A DNA stretch of 64,000 bases from Nioella ostreopsis (lineage in GTDB: Bacteria > Pseudomonadota > Alphaproteobacteria > Rhodobacterales > Rhodobacteraceae), in contig NZ_RCIQ01000012.1 in NCBI RefSeq assembly GCF_004000255.1, forward strand, positions 79,556-143,555, written 5' to 3'. Each line of letters begins with the position of its first letter. The stretch's first letter is position 1. Of the stretch, positions 7,289 to 17,180 are shown piece after piece. The position numbers and the translations under genes are program-made. The notes under the pieces were generated by a model. That model worked only from the letters and a program-made list of their open reading frames with translations. It was not told the DNA's origin and did not search any database.

Positions 7289-10200
7289 ATGACCCATCTC
7301 GCCCCCTTTGCGACCGAGCGCGCCCTTGCGCCTCTTGTCCCCATCCCGTCCCTCGATACGGCCGCTGCGATCTTGAGCGTGGCCGAAGCGCTGCAGACTG
7401 ACCTGGCGCAAGGTTTCCAGATCGACGCGCTGCGCCTGCGCGTTGAGATGGAGCGCGTCTTTGGCGGCTCTGATGCGACCGGCGCTTGGGACTGGAAGCT
7501 GGCCTATGAGGCGGGCGAGGCAGCGCAGGTCTTGTTCCTGCGGAAGTTTGGCCGCGCGCTGTTGGCGCGGGCTGGATCACCCGCCGCGCTGCTGCCGATC
7601 CTTGCCAAGGTGTCCGGCCTCTTGCCCACGCATACCCGACGTTCGGAGGAGATGGAGCAGTTCCAGCAGTTCTCGACGCCGCTGCCCATGGGGCTGGCGG
7701 CAATGGCTGCAGCACAGATCACCGCGCGCGATTTGGTGCTGGAGCCATCGGCTGGGACGGGCCTTCTGGCGATCCTCGCCGAGATCGCGGATGGCAGACT
7801 CGCGTTGAACGAACTCGCCGAGACCCGCGCCGACCTTCTGCGTCACCTCTTTCCGGGCCGACCCGTCACGGGCTTTGACGCAGCACAGATCGACGATCAT
7901 CTGGACGCAGGCCTTCGCCCGAGCGTCATCCTGATGAACCCGCCGTTTTCGGCGGTGGCCAATGTCGACGCTCGCACCACCGAGGCGACAGCCCGGCATC
8001 TGCGCTCGGCGCTTGCGCGTCTGGCCCCCGGCGGACGGTTGGTCGCCATCACCGGTGCGGGCTTCGCGCCCGATGCGCCCGCCTGGGCGGAAACCTTCGC
8101 CCGCCTGACCGAGACCGCGCATCTGGTCTTTACGGGCGCCGTGTCAGGTGCTGCCTTCGCCAAGCACGGCACCAGCTTTGAGACGCGGATTTCGGTCTTC
8201 GACAAATGCCGCGGTTGCGAGCCGGGCGGCATCACAACCGATCTGACGCGCCCGATATCGCCTGATGTCGCCAGCCTGCTGTCGCTGATCACTGCCCACG
8301 TTCCCCCGCGCCTTGCGCTGGACGCCCGAAGCCCTAGCGCGCACGTCCCCACTTCCACCTTCCCGGGAAATCTTGCCCGCACCACGCGCGCAGCCATCAG
8401 CACATCGCGCGCCACGCCAGCAACACCCGCCACCAACACCGCTCCACAGATCAAGGCCGCAGACCTCGCCTATACCCTGCGCGATGCAACCGCGGACGGG
8501 GCCAGCACGCGCCTGTCGGATGCCATTTATGAGACCTTCCGCCTGCAGGCGATCGACATACCCGGAGCGGCACCGCACCCGACCAAGCTGGTGCAATCTG
8601 CCGCCATGGCCTCAGTCGCGCCCCCGAAACCGACCTATCGCCCTAAGCTGCCCGCCGCCATCAAGTGCTGTGGCCTGCTGTCCGACGCGCAGCTCGAGAC
8701 CGTGATCTACGCGGGCGAGGCGCATGGCGCGTATCTCGCGGGGTCTTGGACTGTCGATGAAACCGGCGACATGGTCTCGGCTGCGCCCGACGATGCCACG
8801 GACGCCGTCCGCTTCCGTCGTGGCTTCTTCCTTGGCGATGGCACTGGCGCGGGCAAGGGCCGCCAATCCGCCGGTATCCTGCTCGACAACTGGTGCCAAG
8901 GTCGGCGCAAGGCGCTCTGGATCTCGAAGAGCGACAAGCTTCTCGAGGACGCTCAGCGCGACTGGTCTGCCCTTGGCCAGGAACGGCTGCTGGTCACGCC
9001 GCTGTCGCGTTTTGCCCAAGGCCGCGACATCCCGCTCTCCGAGGGCATTCTGTTCACCACCTATGCGACGCTGCGCTCCGAAGAGCGGGGGGCAAAAAAG
9101 TCCCGGGTCGACCAGATCGTCGACTGGCTTGGGGCGGATTTCGACGGGGTGATTCTCTTCGACGAAAGCCATGCCATGGCGAATGCCGCCGGATCGAAGG
9201 GCGAACGTGGCGATACCGAAGCGTCGCAGCAGGGCAGGGCTGGCCTGCGCCTGCAGCATAAACTGCCCAGTGCCCGCATCGTCTATGTCTCAGCCACCGG
9301 GGCGACTTCAGTTCACAACCTCGCCTATGCGCAGCGCCTCGGGCTCTGGGGTGGCGAGGACTTTCCGTTTTCGACGCGGGCGGAATTTGTGCAAGCTATC
9401 GAAGCTGGCGGCGTTGCCGCGATGGAGGTGCTGGCCCGCGATCTGCGGTCGCTTGGCCTCTACACGGCGCGCTCGCTGTCCTATGACGGCGTCGAATACG
9501 AGATGCTGGTTCATGCGCTCAGTCCCGAGCAGCGCGGCATCTACGATGCCTATGCCGGGGCCTTCGCCATCATCCACAACAACCTGGCCGCCGCGTTGGA
9601 AGCTGCAAACATCACTGGAGATTCTGGCACACTGAACCGTCAGGCCAAGTCCGCCGCCCGCTCGGCGTTCGAGTCTGCCAAGCAGCGCTTCTTCGGGCAT
9701 CTGCTCACCAGCATGAAAACCCCCACCCTGATTTCAAGCATCGACGCCGATCTTGCCGCAGGCCACGCGGCCGTCATCCAGATCGTCTCGACTGGCGAGG
9801 CGCTGATGGAACGCCGCCTGTCAGACATCCCTACGGATGAATGGAACGATGTGCGGGTGGATATCACGCCAAGAGAGGCTTGCCTGGACTACCTCGCGCA
9901 TTCCTTCCCCGTGCAGCTCTACGAGCCTTTCACAGACAGCGAGGGCAACCTGTCCTCGCGGCCTGTCACGCGAGACGGCCAGCCGGTGGAATGCCGCGAA
10001 GCCGTGCGCCGCCGCGATGCGCTCATCGAGCATCTGGCCTCGCTGCCGCCCGTGCCCGGCGCGCTTGACCAGATTGTTCAGCGCTTCGGCACCGATCTCG
10101 TGGCCGAGGTCACGGGCCGCTCGCGCCGTATCGTGCGCAAGGGCGAAGGTCCTGCCGCCCGCCTTGTCGTCGAAAGCCGGGCCGGCTCGGCCAATCTCGC

Positions 10201-11668
10201 GGAAACCGCCGCCTTCATGGATGACCAGAAGCGCATCCTGATCTTCTCGGATGCCGGCGGCACGGGGCGCAGCTATCACGCTGATCTCAGGGCAAAGAAC
10301 CAGCGCCTGCGGGTCCATTACCTTCTGGAACCCGGCTGGAAGGCAGACGCCGCCATCCAGGGATTGGGCCGCACCAACCGGACCAATCAGGCGCAGCCGC
10401 CGCTGTTTCGCCCGGTCGCCACCGATGTGAAAGCGGAGAAGAGGTTCCTCTCGACCATTGCGCGCCGTCTCGACACGCTTGGCGCCATCACGCGCGGTCA
10501 ACGCCAGACCGGCGGGCAAGGGTTGTTCCGTCCCGAGGACAACCTCGAGAGCCCTTATGCCCGCGATGCCCTGCGCCAGCTTTACCGCCGCATCTATCGC
10601 GGCGATCTGGCCGGATGCTCGCTCGGGGCCTTCGAGGATGCGACTGGTCTCAGCCTGACCGACGACAACGGGCTGAAGGACGACCTGCCCCCGATCACCA
10701 CCTTCCTCAATCGCCTGCTGGCGCTGACGATCGACATGCAGGCCGTGCTGTTCTCGGTCTTCGAGGAACTCCTCGACCAGCGAATCGAGGGCGCTATCGC
10801 CGCTGGGGTCTACGACCTCGGGCTCGAGACGCTGCGCGCCGAGAGCTTTCAGGTGACGGACGCACGGGTGATCTACACCCATCCCGGCTCCGGCGCGGAA
10901 ACCCAGCTGCTGAGCATCGCGCAAAAGCAGCGCAATACACCGCTGTCACTGGCGGATGCGCTCGACTGGCTCGACGACCTAAAGGCACGCCTGCTGGTCA
11001 ACAGCCGCTCGGGCCGGGCTGCCGTGCAGGTGCCCGCGACCAGCCTGATGCTGGACGATGGCACCATCGAACCCCGCCTGCGGCTGATCCGCCCGACTGA
11101 CGCCAGAACCGTGCCTGCCAAGATCATGGAAGACACCCATTGGCTGGAAGCCGACCGCACGGCCTTCGCCGCCGCATGGACTGCGGAACTGGCCGAGGTG
11201 CCGGAGTTCTCGGAAACCACGCTACACATCGTGGCGGGCCTCTTGCTGCCGATCTGGAAGCAGCTCCCCCAGGACGAAACCTGCGTCTACCGCTTGCAGA
11301 CCGGCGATGGCCAGCGCATCATCGGCCGCCGCGTCTCGCCCGCCTGGGTCGTGACCACGCTGGCGGCTGACGCGCCGGAACTGATGGCGACGCAGATCCA
11401 TGCCCTCGTACTTGAGGGCAAGACGGTCGTGCGGTTGGCTGAAGGGATGGAGTTGCTCCGTTCACGCGTCATGGGCGTGAACCGGATCGAGCTCTCCGGC
11501 TTCACTGAGGCCGCCAAAGAACGGCTGAAGGCCGATGGCTTCTTCTCGGAGATCATCAGCTGGAAGCTGCGGCTCTTCTGCCCAGCAGACCCGAGCGGAA
11601 TCGCAGTGCTTGATCGTCTGCTTGCACGTTGTCCTGTGACGGGACTACATGCACGAGGAGGTTGCTAA
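7289..11668 (+). CDS. methyltransferase plus strawberry-notch-type helicase fusion, 1459 aa
   Basis: Very large cytoplasmic DNA-acting protein. Residues about 130-300 form a class I SAM-dependent methyltransferase (LVLEPSAGTGLLAILAE for the SAM loop, ILMNPPFSAV for the catalytic NPPF motif). From about 480 onward follows a strawberry-notch-type superfamily 2 helicase: P-loop GDGTGAGKGRQSAGILL near 515, DEAH-like DESH near 625, VYVSATGATSVHNLAYAQRL. The C-terminal lobe has FSDAGGTGRSYHADL near 987 and the arginine-finger-like GLGRTNRTNQ near 1027. NPPF suggests N6-adenine or related amino methylation. Such fusions are typical of large conjugative plasmids and phages, where anti-restriction or DNA-processing roles are suspected but not shown. 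The next gene starts within four bases. Confidence 0.85.
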   Translation: MTHLAPFATERALAPLVPIPSLDTAAAILSVAEALQTDLAQGFQIDALRLRVEMERVFGGSDATGAWDWKLAYEAGEAAQVLFLRKFGRALLARAGSPAALLPILAKVSGLLPTHTRRSEEMEQFQQFSTPLPMGLAAMAAAQITARDLVLEPSAGTGLLAILAEIADGRLALNELAETRADLLRHLFPGRPVTGFDAAQIDDHLDAGLRPSVILMNPPFSAVANVDARTTEATARHLRSALARLAPGGRLVAITGAGFAPDAPAWAETFARLTETAHLVFTGAVSGAAFAKHGTSFETRISVFDKCRGCEPGGITTDLTRPISPDVASLLSLITAHVPPRLALDARSPSAHVPTSTFPGNLARTTRAAISTSRATPATPATNTAPQIKAADLAYTLRDATADGASTRLSDAIYETFRLQAIDIPGAAPHPTKLVQSAAMASVAPPKPTYRPKLPAAIKCCGLLSDAQLETVIYAGEAHGAYLAGSWTVDETGDMVSAAPDDATDAVRFRRGFFLGDGTGAGKGRQSAGILLDNWCQGRRKALWISKSDKLLEDAQRDWSALGQERLLVTPLSRFAQGRDIPLSEGILFTTYATLRSEERGAKKSRVDQIVDWLGADFDGVILFDESHAMANAAGSKGERGDTEASQQGRAGLRLQHKLPSARIVYVSATGATSVHNLAYAQRLGLWGGEDFPFSTRAEFVQAIEAGGVAAMEVLARDLRSLGLYTARSLSYDGVEYEMLVHALSPEQRGIYDAYAGAFAIIHNNLAAALEAANITGDSGTLNRQAKSAARSAFESAKQRFFGHLLTSMKTPTLISSIDADLAAGHAAVIQIVSTGEALMERRLSDIPTDEWNDVRVDITPREACLDYLAHSFPVQLYEPFTDSEGNLSSRPVTRDGQPVECREAVRRRDALIEHLASLPPVPGALDQIVQRFGTDLVAEVTGRSRRIVRKGEGPAARLVVESRAGSANLAETAAFMDDQKRILIFSDAGGTGRSYHADLRAKNQRLRVHYLLEPGWKADAAIQGLGRTNRTNQAQPPLFRPVATDVKAEKRFLSTIARRLDTLGAITRGQRQTGGQGLFRPEDNLESPYARDALRQLYRRIYRGDLAGCSLGAFEDATGLSLTDDNGLKDDLPPITTFLNRLLALTIDMQAVLFSVFEELLDQRIEGAIAAGVYDLGLETLRAESFQVTDARVIYTHPGSGAETQLLSIAQKQRNTPLSLADALDWLDDLKARLLVNSRSGRAAVQVPATSLMLDDGTIEPRLRLIRPTDARTVPAKIMEDTHWLEADRTAFAAAWTAELAEVPEFSETTLHIVAGLLLPIWKQLPQDETCVYRLQTGDGQRIIGRRVSPAWVVTTLAADAPELMATQIHALVLEGKTVVRLAEGMELLRSRVMGVNRIELSGFTEAAKERLKADGFFSEIISWKLRLFCPADPSGIAVLDRLLARCPVTGLHARGGC

Positions 11669-11671
11669 GTC

Positions 11672-12703
11672 ATGTATTCCGAGACCGAAGATGTGATCCG
11701 CGCTCTGGCGGAAAACGCAGAAGGCGTTTGTCGCGCCTACCTTCCCGCCGGGCGGCGGGAAGGGTCCTACTGGATCGTGGGCGATCTGCAGAACAACCCC
11801 GGCCGGTCGCTCTTCGTGCGGCTGACTGGACCCACATCAGGACCGGGAGCCCGTGGCAAATGGCAGGACGCGGCTGTCGGACTGCATGGCGATCTCCTCG
11901 ACATCATCCGCGAGCGAACCGGGATCTCGCGCTTTCCCGATCTTCTGGCCGAGGCCCGGGCGCATCTTGGCCGACCCCAGCCGGTCCTCCCGAATACGCC
12001 AGTGCCGAAGAAGGCCAAAGCCCCCGGTGGCACGCCAGCGGCGGCGGCGCGATTGTTTGCAGCCTCGGTGCCGGTCGCAGGCACGCTTGCCGACACCTAC
12101 CTCCGCTCCCGAGGCATCACCCAAGGCGGCACGATGAGCGCGCTGCGCTTCCACCTGAAGTGCTGGCATCGGGATGAGGGTCAGACCCGAAGCATCCCCA
12201 GACCGGCGCTGATCGCGGCTGTCACCGATGGGGCAGGGGCCTTGCAGGGTGTGCATCGCACTTGGTTGGCACCTGACGGACAGGGGAAGGCGGAGGTCGA
12301 GACGCATCGGCGGGCCATGGGTCACCTCCTCGGTAATGCCGTCAGGCTGACCCCGCAGCACAACATCCTCGTGGTCGGCGAAGGCATCGAGACCATGCTG
12401 TCCCTGTCCGAGGCGGCCTCCGGCCTTCCCGTCTGGGCGGCTCTCTCGTCGGGTCACCTCGGGGCGGTCCAGTTGCCGGAGGGGCTGCAGCGCCTTTACA
12501 TCGCCATCGACCGCGATCCTGCCGGGCAACGCGCGGCGGAGAGGTTGAGCGCCAGAGCCCTTGATGCCGGGATTGCCGTCCGGGTGCTGGAACCGCTTCT
12601 CGGAGATTTCAACGATGATCTCCGAGCGAACGGCAAGGAGGCGCTGCGTCAGCATCTGGCTGGGCAGATCGGGCGAGAGGATCTGCAGCGCCTCTTGGGT
12701 TGA
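11672..12703 (+). CDS. Toprim-domain protein (DUF7146-like)
   Basis: Plasmid primase/helicase-associated Toprim protein of 343 residues. The N-terminal half lacks a recognisable zinc finger but contains the ARGKWQDAAVGLHGDLLDII block typical of this plasmid family. The Toprim fold covers about residues 228-300: ILVVGEGIETMLSLSEAASG supplies the catalytic glutamate and LQRLYIAIDRDPAG the DxD metal site, implying metal-dependent phosphotransfer as in DnaG-type primases or topoisomerases. It starts three bases after the strawberry-notch stop, so the two are co-translated. Possible role in plasmid or transferred-strand replication; not proven. Confidence 0.8.
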   Translation: MYSETEDVIRALAENAEGVCRAYLPAGRREGSYWIVGDLQNNPGRSLFVRLTGPTSGPGARGKWQDAAVGLHGDLLDIIRERTGISRFPDLLAEARAHLGRPQPVLPNTPVPKKAKAPGGTPAAAARLFAASVPVAGTLADTYLRSRGITQGGTMSALRFHLKCWHRDEGQTRSIPRPALIAAVTDGAGALQGVHRTWLAPDGQGKAEVETHRRAMGHLLGNAVRLTPQHNILVVGEGIETMLSLSEAASGLPVWAALSSGHLGAVQLPEGLQRLYIAIDRDPAGQRAAERLSARALDAGIAVRVLEPLLGDFNDDLRANGKEALRQHLAGQIGREDLQRLLG

Positions 12704-13071
12704 GCTGCATGGCGCAGAGGGTGGTCAGGGGCTGAGGGGGTAGGGGTCCTGCAGTCCTGTCGTGGGTGTGGATCATCACATTTGCCTCTTCCCGGATAAA
12801 TCTCATCCACCCGACACCCGAGCGGCCTTCAAGAGATGGGCAGGCGGCCGTCAAAGGGGACGCCCCTTCAAGGACGGGGAGCGACTGATTTCCGCCGACG
12901 GGGACAAGCCCCGCCTTTGCATCGCGAAGCAAATCAGCCGCCCTCCGTCCTCCTCCACATGCCTTTCGGCCCCGAAAGGGGGTGAAGGGGCGGCCCCCGT
13001 GACGGCTTCCGCAGCCCATGAAGGCCGCGCGGGTTGACGCGCGGACGAGACTAGCCCGGAGGCAAGAACCG
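12704..13071. other. 368-bp intergenic region with GC-rich stem-loops
   Basis: I see no gene here. Two tight inverted repeats stand out: AAGGGG/CCCCTT with a three-base loop at 12854-12868, and CCTTTCGG/CCGAAAGG with a two-base centre at 12962-12979. They could terminate the helicase/Toprim transcript or structure the leader of the DUF2493 gene. Confidence 0.4.
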
Positions 13072-14004
13072 ATGACGATCCACATCCACGACGACGCGCA
13101 TGAACCCGCCCACACCGCATCCCAGACCGCCCATGCGCTCGACGAGCTGCAGCTCTATGGCTACCGCCCCTTTGACGAGCCCGATCCGCGCCCGATGCCC
13201 GATGGGCAGCGCCTCGCGGTCGCCGTCGCCGACATCTTCGACGCCCTCGTCGCGACCCTCGAAGACACCCGCATGGAACCCGACCTCGAAGAAGTGCTCT
13301 GGGGCCAGGTCAACCTCTTCCACCGCGCGACGGCCCGGATCGAGCGGTCACTCGATGAGAACGAACAGGCGCAGCGGCGCCTCCAGCGCGAGCAGGATGG
13401 CTCCGAGGTGAAATCCACCGAACTCGAGCGGCTGACGGCCGAAGGCCTCACCCTGATCGAACGTCGGAACTGCATGGACATGATGCGGGATCACGCCGCC
13501 ACCGAGTTTGTCCATCACACGGGCTCTGCCTGGCGCCCCCGCACCGGCTCGATGGTGAACCGCCAGCACATGACCGCAGCGCTCATCGACAGCCGCGACT
13601 TCCTGGCCGCCAAGCGCCGCGCGGAAACCGAGGTGATGCTCCCCACAGGCCCCAAGGTCGCCCTCACCGGCGGGACCGACTTCAACGATCACCGCCTGAT
13701 CTGGGGCAGGCTCGATCAGGTCCGGACCAAGTATCCCGACATGGTGCTCCTGCACGGTGGCAGCCCCAAGGGCGCAGAGCTCATCGCCGCCAAATGGGCC
13801 GAGGCCCGGGGCGTGACGCAGGTCGCCTTCAAGCCCGACTGGACCAAGCACGCCAAGGCCGCGCCCTTCAAGCGCAACGACGCGATGCTCGATGTGCTGC
13901 CCGTGGGTGTTCTCGTCTTCCCGGGCACCGGCATCCAGGAAAACCTCGCCGACAAGGCTTCGAGGCTCGGCATCCCGGTCATGAAGTTCGAGAAGGGGGC
14001 GTGA
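13072..14004 (+). CDS. DUF2493 (SLOG/YAcAr-type) protein
   Basis: A 310-residue protein. Residues 1-190 are mostly helical and acidic (EVLWGQVNLFHRATARIERS, QLQR-type coiled segments, MDMMRDHAATEF). The C-terminal 100 residues form the DUF2493 Rossmann-like fold with VALTGGTDFNDHRLIWGRLD, LLHGGSPKGAELIAAKWAEA and GVLVFPGTGIQENLADKA. That fold belongs to the SLOG superfamily, implicated in binding nucleotides or their derivatives. The ATG is favoured over an in-frame ATG 54 bases earlier because CGGAGGCAAGAACC precedes it. It is a regular partner of strawberry-notch and Toprim genes on such plasmids; a role in sensing a nucleotide signal is inference. Confidence 0.75.
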   Translation: MTIHIHDDAHEPAHTASQTAHALDELQLYGYRPFDEPDPRPMPDGQRLAVAVADIFDALVATLEDTRMEPDLEEVLWGQVNLFHRATARIERSLDENEQAQRRLQREQDGSEVKSTELERLTAEGLTLIERRNCMDMMRDHAATEFVHHTGSAWRPRTGSMVNRQHMTAALIDSRDFLAAKRRAETEVMLPTGPKVALTGGTDFNDHRLIWGRLDQVRTKYPDMVLLHGGSPKGAELIAAKWAEARGVTQVAFKPDWTKHAKAAPFKRNDAMLDVLPVGVLVFPGTGIQENLADKASRLGIPVMKFEKGA

Positions 14005-14088
14005 GCCCCCTCTTTCTTTTCGGGATAGAACATTGTGGAAACACGGCCATGCACTTGATATTGTGGTCTGGAGAGAGGCGCCAACAAC

Positions 14089-14361
14089 ATGTTCGACATA
14101 TCGCAGCAAATGGAAGTGTTCCCGACCACGGTCGATCTCAAGCGGATCGACCCCTCCGTCAACATGCGGCGCTTCTATCGGATGACGATTCAGCCGGACT
14201 TGTTCGGTGGCGCATGCCTCGTGCGGGAATGGGGCCGTATCGGGTACCGAGGTCAGATGCTGATCGAACAGCACTCGGACGAAGGGCGCGCCGTCAATGC
14301 GCTCATGAAGCTTGCGGTGACGAAGAAGCGTCGGGGGTATCAGTTATTGTTTGAATCGTAA
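14089..14361 (+). CDS. WGR-domain protein, 90 aa
   Basis: Single-domain WGR protein. The defining motif is present as LVREWGRIGYRGQ around residues 44-56, within a fold that includes NMRRFYRMTIQPDLFGGACL and ends AVNALMKLAVTKKRRGYQLL. WGR domains bind nucleic acid ends in PARP proteins; free-standing bacterial versions are common on alphaproteobacterial plasmids with no known function. A sequence resembling a LexA box (GAAC-N7-AAAC, 14027-14041) lies upstream, but one half deviates. It is the last gene before the metal island. Confidence 0.8.
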   Translation: MFDISQQMEVFPTTVDLKRIDPSVNMRRFYRMTIQPDLFGGACLVREWGRIGYRGQMLIEQHSDEGRAVNALMKLAVTKKRRGYQLLFES

Positions 14362-14757
14362 GAACGGCCCAGACCAGACCTTGACGACAAGTACCATCGC
14401 CGCAGCGCGGCTTCACCAGACCAGCCGTTCGTGCATCGCGCAGCATTTCAATATGCTGAAGGAGCAGTGTGCGGACAAAGCTGACGTTTGGAATGGAGTA
14501 TTGAACAGCGGCTTTTCGAATCTGCTTTCGGGATTCGATCATAGCAAAGCCATGGACCAGCGAGATTTCGATGCGCGTCATGATGAGTTAAGTCGTTGAT
14601 ATTGTTGGTGCGGTTTCCAACTGTGCTAGGTCTGTGCTAGATTTGGGCATGGACACGCGGACCACGGGTTTTTTGACCATGGAGCTGCGGAAACCGGCGC
14701 AGTTTTCCTGGTTTGACCACTCAACACACGAAGTTTGATCAACTACGAGATAGGGCC
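14362..14757. other. intergenic boundary region before the metal island
   Basis: About 400 bases without a gene I can support. Open frames exist on both strands (for example 14351-14599 plus and 14303-14581 minus), but they overlap the WGR gene, lack ribosome sites and show no family motif. The tandem tgtgctaggt/tgtgctagat at 14621-14641 is a short direct repeat. GC content falls across this stretch, so it may mark the junction of the transferred metal island. Confidence 0.4.
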
Positions 14758-14788
14758 TTGAAGCTCTAGTTGCTGTAGGTGCTATCCA
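14758..14788 (+). promoter_or_regulatory. MerR-type promoter of the P1B ATPase
   Basis: TTGAAG (-35) and TATCCA (-10) are separated by 19 bases instead of the usual 17. The spacer carries a near-dyad CTCTAG-TTG-CTGTAG centred between them. This over-long spacer is the hallmark of promoters that MerR-family regulators activate by DNA distortion. The same architecture occurs at two other promoters flanking the merR gene of this island. Confidence 0.75.
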
Positions 14789-14819
14789 TTCGGGAGCTGA
14801 GCGAATCCGAGGTCCAACA

Positions 14820-17180
14820 ATGGCATCCGAAAACCAAAATCATCACCATGACCACTCACATGATGGGGCACGCTCTGACACTGAAAGCTCGTGTTGTGGC
14901 GGCGAAGCGAGTTGCGGTGATATCGCTCCTGCGGCACCGGGTTCTGTCGAAGGACGAAGCTTTCAGGTCAGTGGGTTGGATTGTGCCGAAGAAGTTTCGA
15001 TCCTGACAAAGGTTGTCGGTCCACAGGTTGGCGGGTCGGACCATTTGGCCTTCGATGTCATCAACGGACGGATGACCGTCCTTAGGTCAGCCAAAAGCAC
15101 CACGGATGATCAGGTGATCAAACTGGTTGCCAGTACCGGAATGAGCGCGCGTCCGTGGGACGCGAATAGCGCCTCCACAGATCAGGCCGCTCATCTTGCC
15201 AGGCAAAGGCGATTTACCGCACTAAGTGGAGCGTTCTGGGCGGCCGGATTTCTGTGGCATTTGGTCGAAACCGGTTTGGGCGGCGCGCTTGGATTGTTTT
15301 CTGGGCACGGCGAAGCTCCAATGCCTTTGCCAGAAGTTGGGCTTTTTGCGCTGGCGATCCTGTTCGGCGTGTGGCTCGTTGCGCCAAAAGCGTGGTCATC
15401 AGCCCGGCGGTTGTCGCCGGACATGAACCTCTTGATGGTAGTAGCGGTCGCCGGTGCCATTGGGCTCGGCGAGTTCTTCGAGGCGGCGACCGTCGCCTTC
15501 TTCTTTTCACTTTCGCTCTATCTCGAAAGCTGGAGCGTCGGACGGGCGCGCAATGCTGTCGCGGCGCTCCTGGACCTTGCACCGCCAACAGCACGCGTGA
15601 TCAGATCCGACGGCAGCGAAGCGACCATCCCGGCAGAACAGGTCGCCATTGGCGATCTTTTTGTCGTGCGTGGTGGCGACCGTATCCCACTTGATGGAGA
15701 GGTGACGGAGGGAGTTGGAGCGGTCGACCAAGCTCCGATCACTGGCGAGAGTGCGCTTGTCCCCAAAGGGCTCGGCGACGATGTGTTTGCGGGCACTATC
15801 AACGGTGAAGGCACACTGACCATTCGGGTAACGAAGGTGGTGGCCGATACCGTTTTGTCCAAGATTATCCGTATGGTCGGTGATGCGCATTCCCGGCGCG
15901 CTGAGGTGGAACAATGGGTCACCAAATTCGCCCGCATCTACACCCCTGCGGTTATGGCCCTTGCCATCGCCATCGCATTGCTACCACCGCTGCTGGCCGG
16001 TGGCACCTGGGGCTTCTGGTTCTACAATGCACTGGTTCTTCTGGTCATCGCCTGCCCCTGCGCGCTGGTGATTTCGACACCGGTTTCCATTGTCGCTGCG
16101 CTTGCCTCGTCTGCGCGGTCCGGCGTTTTGATCAAGGGCGGAGCCTATGTCGAAGCTCCAGGCCGGACAACTGCGCTGGCAATGGACAAGACTGGAACCT
16201 TGACAATGGGAGAACCCGAGGTTTCCGCGGTTTATCCGCTTGGTGGCAGCAGCGAGCGTGACCTGCTGAGCATTGCTGCCTCGCTCGAGGCACGCTCATC
16301 GCACCCACTGGCACGCGCCATTCTTAAACGGGCCGAACGCGACGGTGCTCTGATCACCGCCGCCGATGACACCAGAACGATTCCGGGACGCGGACTGGAA
16401 GGTCGTTCCGCCGGTAAAACGATTTGGCTCGGGTCTGATAGATTTGCCGAGGAGTTGGGTTTCGGCGTCGAAATCCCCGCCAATATCCGCGACCGGATCG
16501 AGGGAGCGGGCAGCACATTGGTTGCCGTGGGCGACGAAAATGGCGTGACTGGCATTCTAGAGCTGCGCGATCAGATCAGGCCCGACGCCAGAAGCATCGT
16601 GGCGAGATTGCATGGCCTTGGTGTCGGCACAGTCGTGATGTTGACCGGAGACAATGAACGCACCGCACGGGCGGTTGCAGCCGAGGTCGGAATCGACGAA
16701 GTGCGCGCCGAACTTCTGCCCGAAGACAAGGTCACCGCCATCGAGGAGTTGGTCACCAGCCACGACATGGTGGCGATGATTGGCGACGGTGTGAACGACG
16801 CACCTGCCATGGCGCTCGCGCATTATGGCATTGCCATGGGAGCGGTAGGGTCGGACGCAGCCATCGAAACTGCCGACGTCGCATTGATGACCGATGATAT
16901 CGGCAAGGTGCCATGGCTCATTGCTCACTCTCGACGGACAATGGTGATCATTCGCCAGAATATCGGCATTTCACTGGCAACGAAGGCATTGTTTGTTGGC
17001 CTGACCGCGTTTGGCATGGCCTCGATGTGGGGCGCGATTGCTGCTGATGTCGGCGTGTCTCTGATTGTGGTGATGAACACACTACGGTTGCTGAACACCA
17101 AACACGATCAAGGGACACCGCACGGGGGCCTGGGAACGGGAGAACAGAGGGCCGCCGGTGCTCTTGCGCACGGGCACTGA
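14820..17180 (+). CDS. zntA: Zn/Cd/Pb-exporting P1B-type ATPase (ZntA/CadA-like)
   Basis: Inner-membrane ATPase that pumps divalent soft metals out of the cytoplasm. The first 17 residues are His-rich (HHHDHSHD), followed by Cys-rich CCGGEASC and a heavy-metal-associated domain whose binding motif is GLDCAEEV (Cys about residue 55). The core has TGES, the transmembrane metal site CPCALVISTP, the phosphorylation site DKTGTLT and the hinge GDGVNDAPA. The last helix has DVGVSLIVVMNTLRLL; the DxG there is characteristic of the Zn/Cd/Pb subgroup rather than the copper subgroup. Length 786 aa is complete. GAGG precedes the ATG by eight bases. Expression is probably controlled by the MerR protein encoded 14 kb downstream. 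Confidence 0.9.
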   Translation: MASENQNHHHDHSHDGARSDTESSCCGGEASCGDIAPAAPGSVEGRSFQVSGLDCAEEVSILTKVVGPQVGGSDHLAFDVINGRMTVLRSAKSTTDDQVIKLVASTGMSARPWDANSASTDQAAHLARQRRFTALSGAFWAAGFLWHLVETGLGGALGLFSGHGEAPMPLPEVGLFALAILFGVWLVAPKAWSSARRLSPDMNLLMVVAVAGAIGLGEFFEAATVAFFFSLSLYLESWSVGRARNAVAALLDLAPPTARVIRSDGSEATIPAEQVAIGDLFVVRGGDRIPLDGEVTEGVGAVDQAPITGESALVPKGLGDDVFAGTINGEGTLTIRVTKVVADTVLSKIIRMVGDAHSRRAEVEQWVTKFARIYTPAVMALAIAIALLPPLLAGGTWGFWFYNALVLLVIACPCALVISTPVSIVAALASSARSGVLIKGGAYVEAPGRTTALAMDKTGTLTMGEPEVSAVYPLGGSSERDLLSIAASLEARSSHPLARAILKRAERDGALITAADDTRTIPGRGLEGRSAGKTIWLGSDRFAEELGFGVEIPANIRDRIEGAGSTLVAVGDENGVTGILELRDQIRPDARSIVARLHGLGVGTVVMLTGDNERTARAVAAEVGIDEVRAELLPEDKVTAIEELVTSHDMVAMIGDGVNDAPAMALAHYGIAMGAVGSDAAIETADVALMTDDIGKVPWLIAHSRRTMVIIRQNIGISLATKALFVGLTAFGMASMWGAIAADVGVSLIVVMNTLRLLNTKHDQGTPHGGLGTGEQRAAGALAHGH

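Noticed and set aside
9821..10924. 367-codon minus-strand frame within the strawberry-notch gene
   Set aside because: Antisense of conserved helicase motifs in high-GC DNA, where such frames are common.
14303..14581. Minus-strand frame of 92 codons at the border of the metal island
   Set aside because: Overlaps the WGR gene, lacks a ribosome site, and the product resembles no family.
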